From: Candidatus Rifleibacteriota bacterium
GTDB lineage: Bacteria; Riflebacteria; Ozemobacteria; Ozemobacterales; Ozemobacteraceae
Direction of reading: 5' to 3'
DNA: 6,965 nucleotides
Assembly (NCBI GenBank): GCA_017526725.1
Contig: JAFXRA010000146.1
Coordinates: 1-6,965, forward strand
The translations under genes and the position numbers were made by a program. Below, piece after piece: positions 6,154-6,965 of this stretch. The notes beneath the pieces were generated by a model that worked only from the letters and a program-made list of their open reading frames with translations, was not told the origin of the DNA and searched no databases. Positions within the stretch are counted from its first letter, which is position 1; every line of letters begins with the position of its first letter.

Positions 6154-6965
6154 ATGAAAAAAAACTGGTTGGATAAATTAGAAGAAAAGTTTGGGCACTT
6201 AGCATTAGACGGGCTAATGTATTATATAGCTGGTTTAATGATAACAGTCTATTTTCTTAACTCTGCGAATATGCTCCCCTACTCTATGCTAGTCTTAGAC
6301 GGTTCTAGAATTATGAAAGGGGAAATATGGCGTCTAGTCACTTTCCTTATAATACCTATCAGCCAAAACCCATTTTTTCTTTTTTTTGAACTATTAATTA
6401 TAATAATGTGTGCCAACGGAATAGAAGCTGCTATGGGGTCATTTAAGCTGACAGTATATTATTTACTTGGTGCTGTATTAATGATTATAGCTTGTTTATA
6501 TAATCCTCTTGTCCAACTAGACAGCTACCTTATGTATTTGAGCCTTTTTTGGGGTTATGCAACCCTTTACCCCGATGAAGAAATGCTTTTCATGTTCATT
6601 ATTCCTGTGAAAATTAAATATCTTGCATTTCTTTCTGCAATAGGAATAATAGTTCCGTTAGTGCTTGGCCCCTGGGCAACAAAAATAGTTATAATTCTTT
6701 CCTTCACAAATTATCTAATATTTTTTGCCGTTCCATTCTTTCAAGGAATCAGATACGCCAGACAACAAACAAAAAGACGTGAAGCATTTGAGAAAGCCGC
6801 CTCTCCTCAGAACCCATACAGACACAAATGTTCTGTATGCGGCAAAACAGATGTAACTGATCCTGAAATGATTTTTAAATATTGTGTCTGCAAAGAATGC
6901 GGCCCAGATGGAGTAGCATTTTGTCCTGAACACTTAAAGGAACATAAAATGAAACATAAGGAAGA
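6154..6965 (+). CDS. Rhomboid-fold membrane protein without protease motif, with C-terminal Cys/His cluster (3' end outside the window)
   Basis: ATG at 6154 opens a frame that runs off the window (270 codons visible). It lies 8 bp after the previous stop, with no Shine-Dalgarno site. The N-terminus (NWLDKLEEKFG) precedes several membrane helices spanning about 21-195. Rhomboid-family features are the W-R-L-V-T-F motif (residues 59-64) after a short loop, and E-x-x-x-GS followed by YYLLGA in the next helices. The position of the catalytic GxSG serine reads SLFWGYAT, so a serine protease is unlikely. The call is a rhomboid-like pseudoprotease, similar in layout to proteins I recall from Clostridia. 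A soluble tail holds Cys226, Cys229, Cys244, Cys246, Cys249, Cys257, His260, His264 and His268, a probable zinc site. Its role is unknown; such proteins may bind or chaperone membrane clients. It may share an operon with the HEAT/OB protein. Confidence 0.75.
   Translation, partial: MKKNWLDKLEEKFGHLALDGLMYYIAGLMITVYFLNSANMLPYSMLVLDGSRIMKGEIWRLVTFLIIPISQNPFFLFFELLIIIMCANGIEAAMGSFKLTVYYLLGAVLMIIACLYNPLVQLDSYLMYLSLFWGYATLYPDEEMLFMFIIPVKIKYLAFLSAIGIIVPLVLGPWATKIVIILSFTNYLIFFAVPFFQGIRYARQQTKRREAFEKAASPQNPYRHKCSVCGKTDVTDPEMIFKYCVCKECGPDGVAFCPEHLKEHKMKHKE

Overview
The window reads as an AT-rich stretch from a diderm (two-membrane) bacterium. The two-membrane inference rests on a full-length secretin, the outer-membrane channel of type IV pilus and type II secretion machines, encoded with a lipoprotein and what looks like its inner-membrane partner. 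I cannot place the lineage. Long HEAT-repeat proteins, a heptamer repeat array and weak or absent Shine-Dalgarno sites suggest an uncultured candidate-phylum or PVC/Riflebacteria-like relative rather than a proteobacterium, but this is a guess. All six genes lie on the + strand.

Region 1 (1-3436) is a secretin module. It starts inside a gene for a GspC/PilP-like periplasmic protein, with an acidic linker and a C-terminal homology-region-like domain. A 229-bp non-coding gap follows, holding two tandem hairpins that each precede the same heptanucleotide, and then twelve in-register heptamers (TCTTAAA-type). Next come a small lipoprotein and, 3 bp later, a 703-residue secretin. A strong Rho-independent terminator closes the module. 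The order HR-domain protein, lipoprotein, secretin fits the pilP-pilQ or gspC-gspD part of an envelope-spanning machine, with the lipoprotein as a candidate pilotin or accessory subunit.

Region 2 (3383-6145) encodes a HEAT-repeat protein starting at a TTG 4 bp after the terminator. A promoter-like pair overlaps that terminator so that its transcript would begin in the hairpin loop. The HEAT frame ends at 5591. A second, clearly protein-like frame follows at once; it encodes a basic linker, a hydrophobic hairpin and an OB-like domain, and has no ATG, GTG or TTG start. One extra base near 5585 would join the two into a single 901-residue membrane-anchored protein. This possible split gene or frameshift is the most informative oddity here.

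Region 3 (6154-6965, cut by the window end) encodes a rhomboid-fold membrane protein without the GxSx catalytic motif and with a C-terminal Cys/His cluster that looks zinc-binding. There are no RNA genes, CRISPR arrays, transposases or phage genes. I found no convincing new defence or mobile system.
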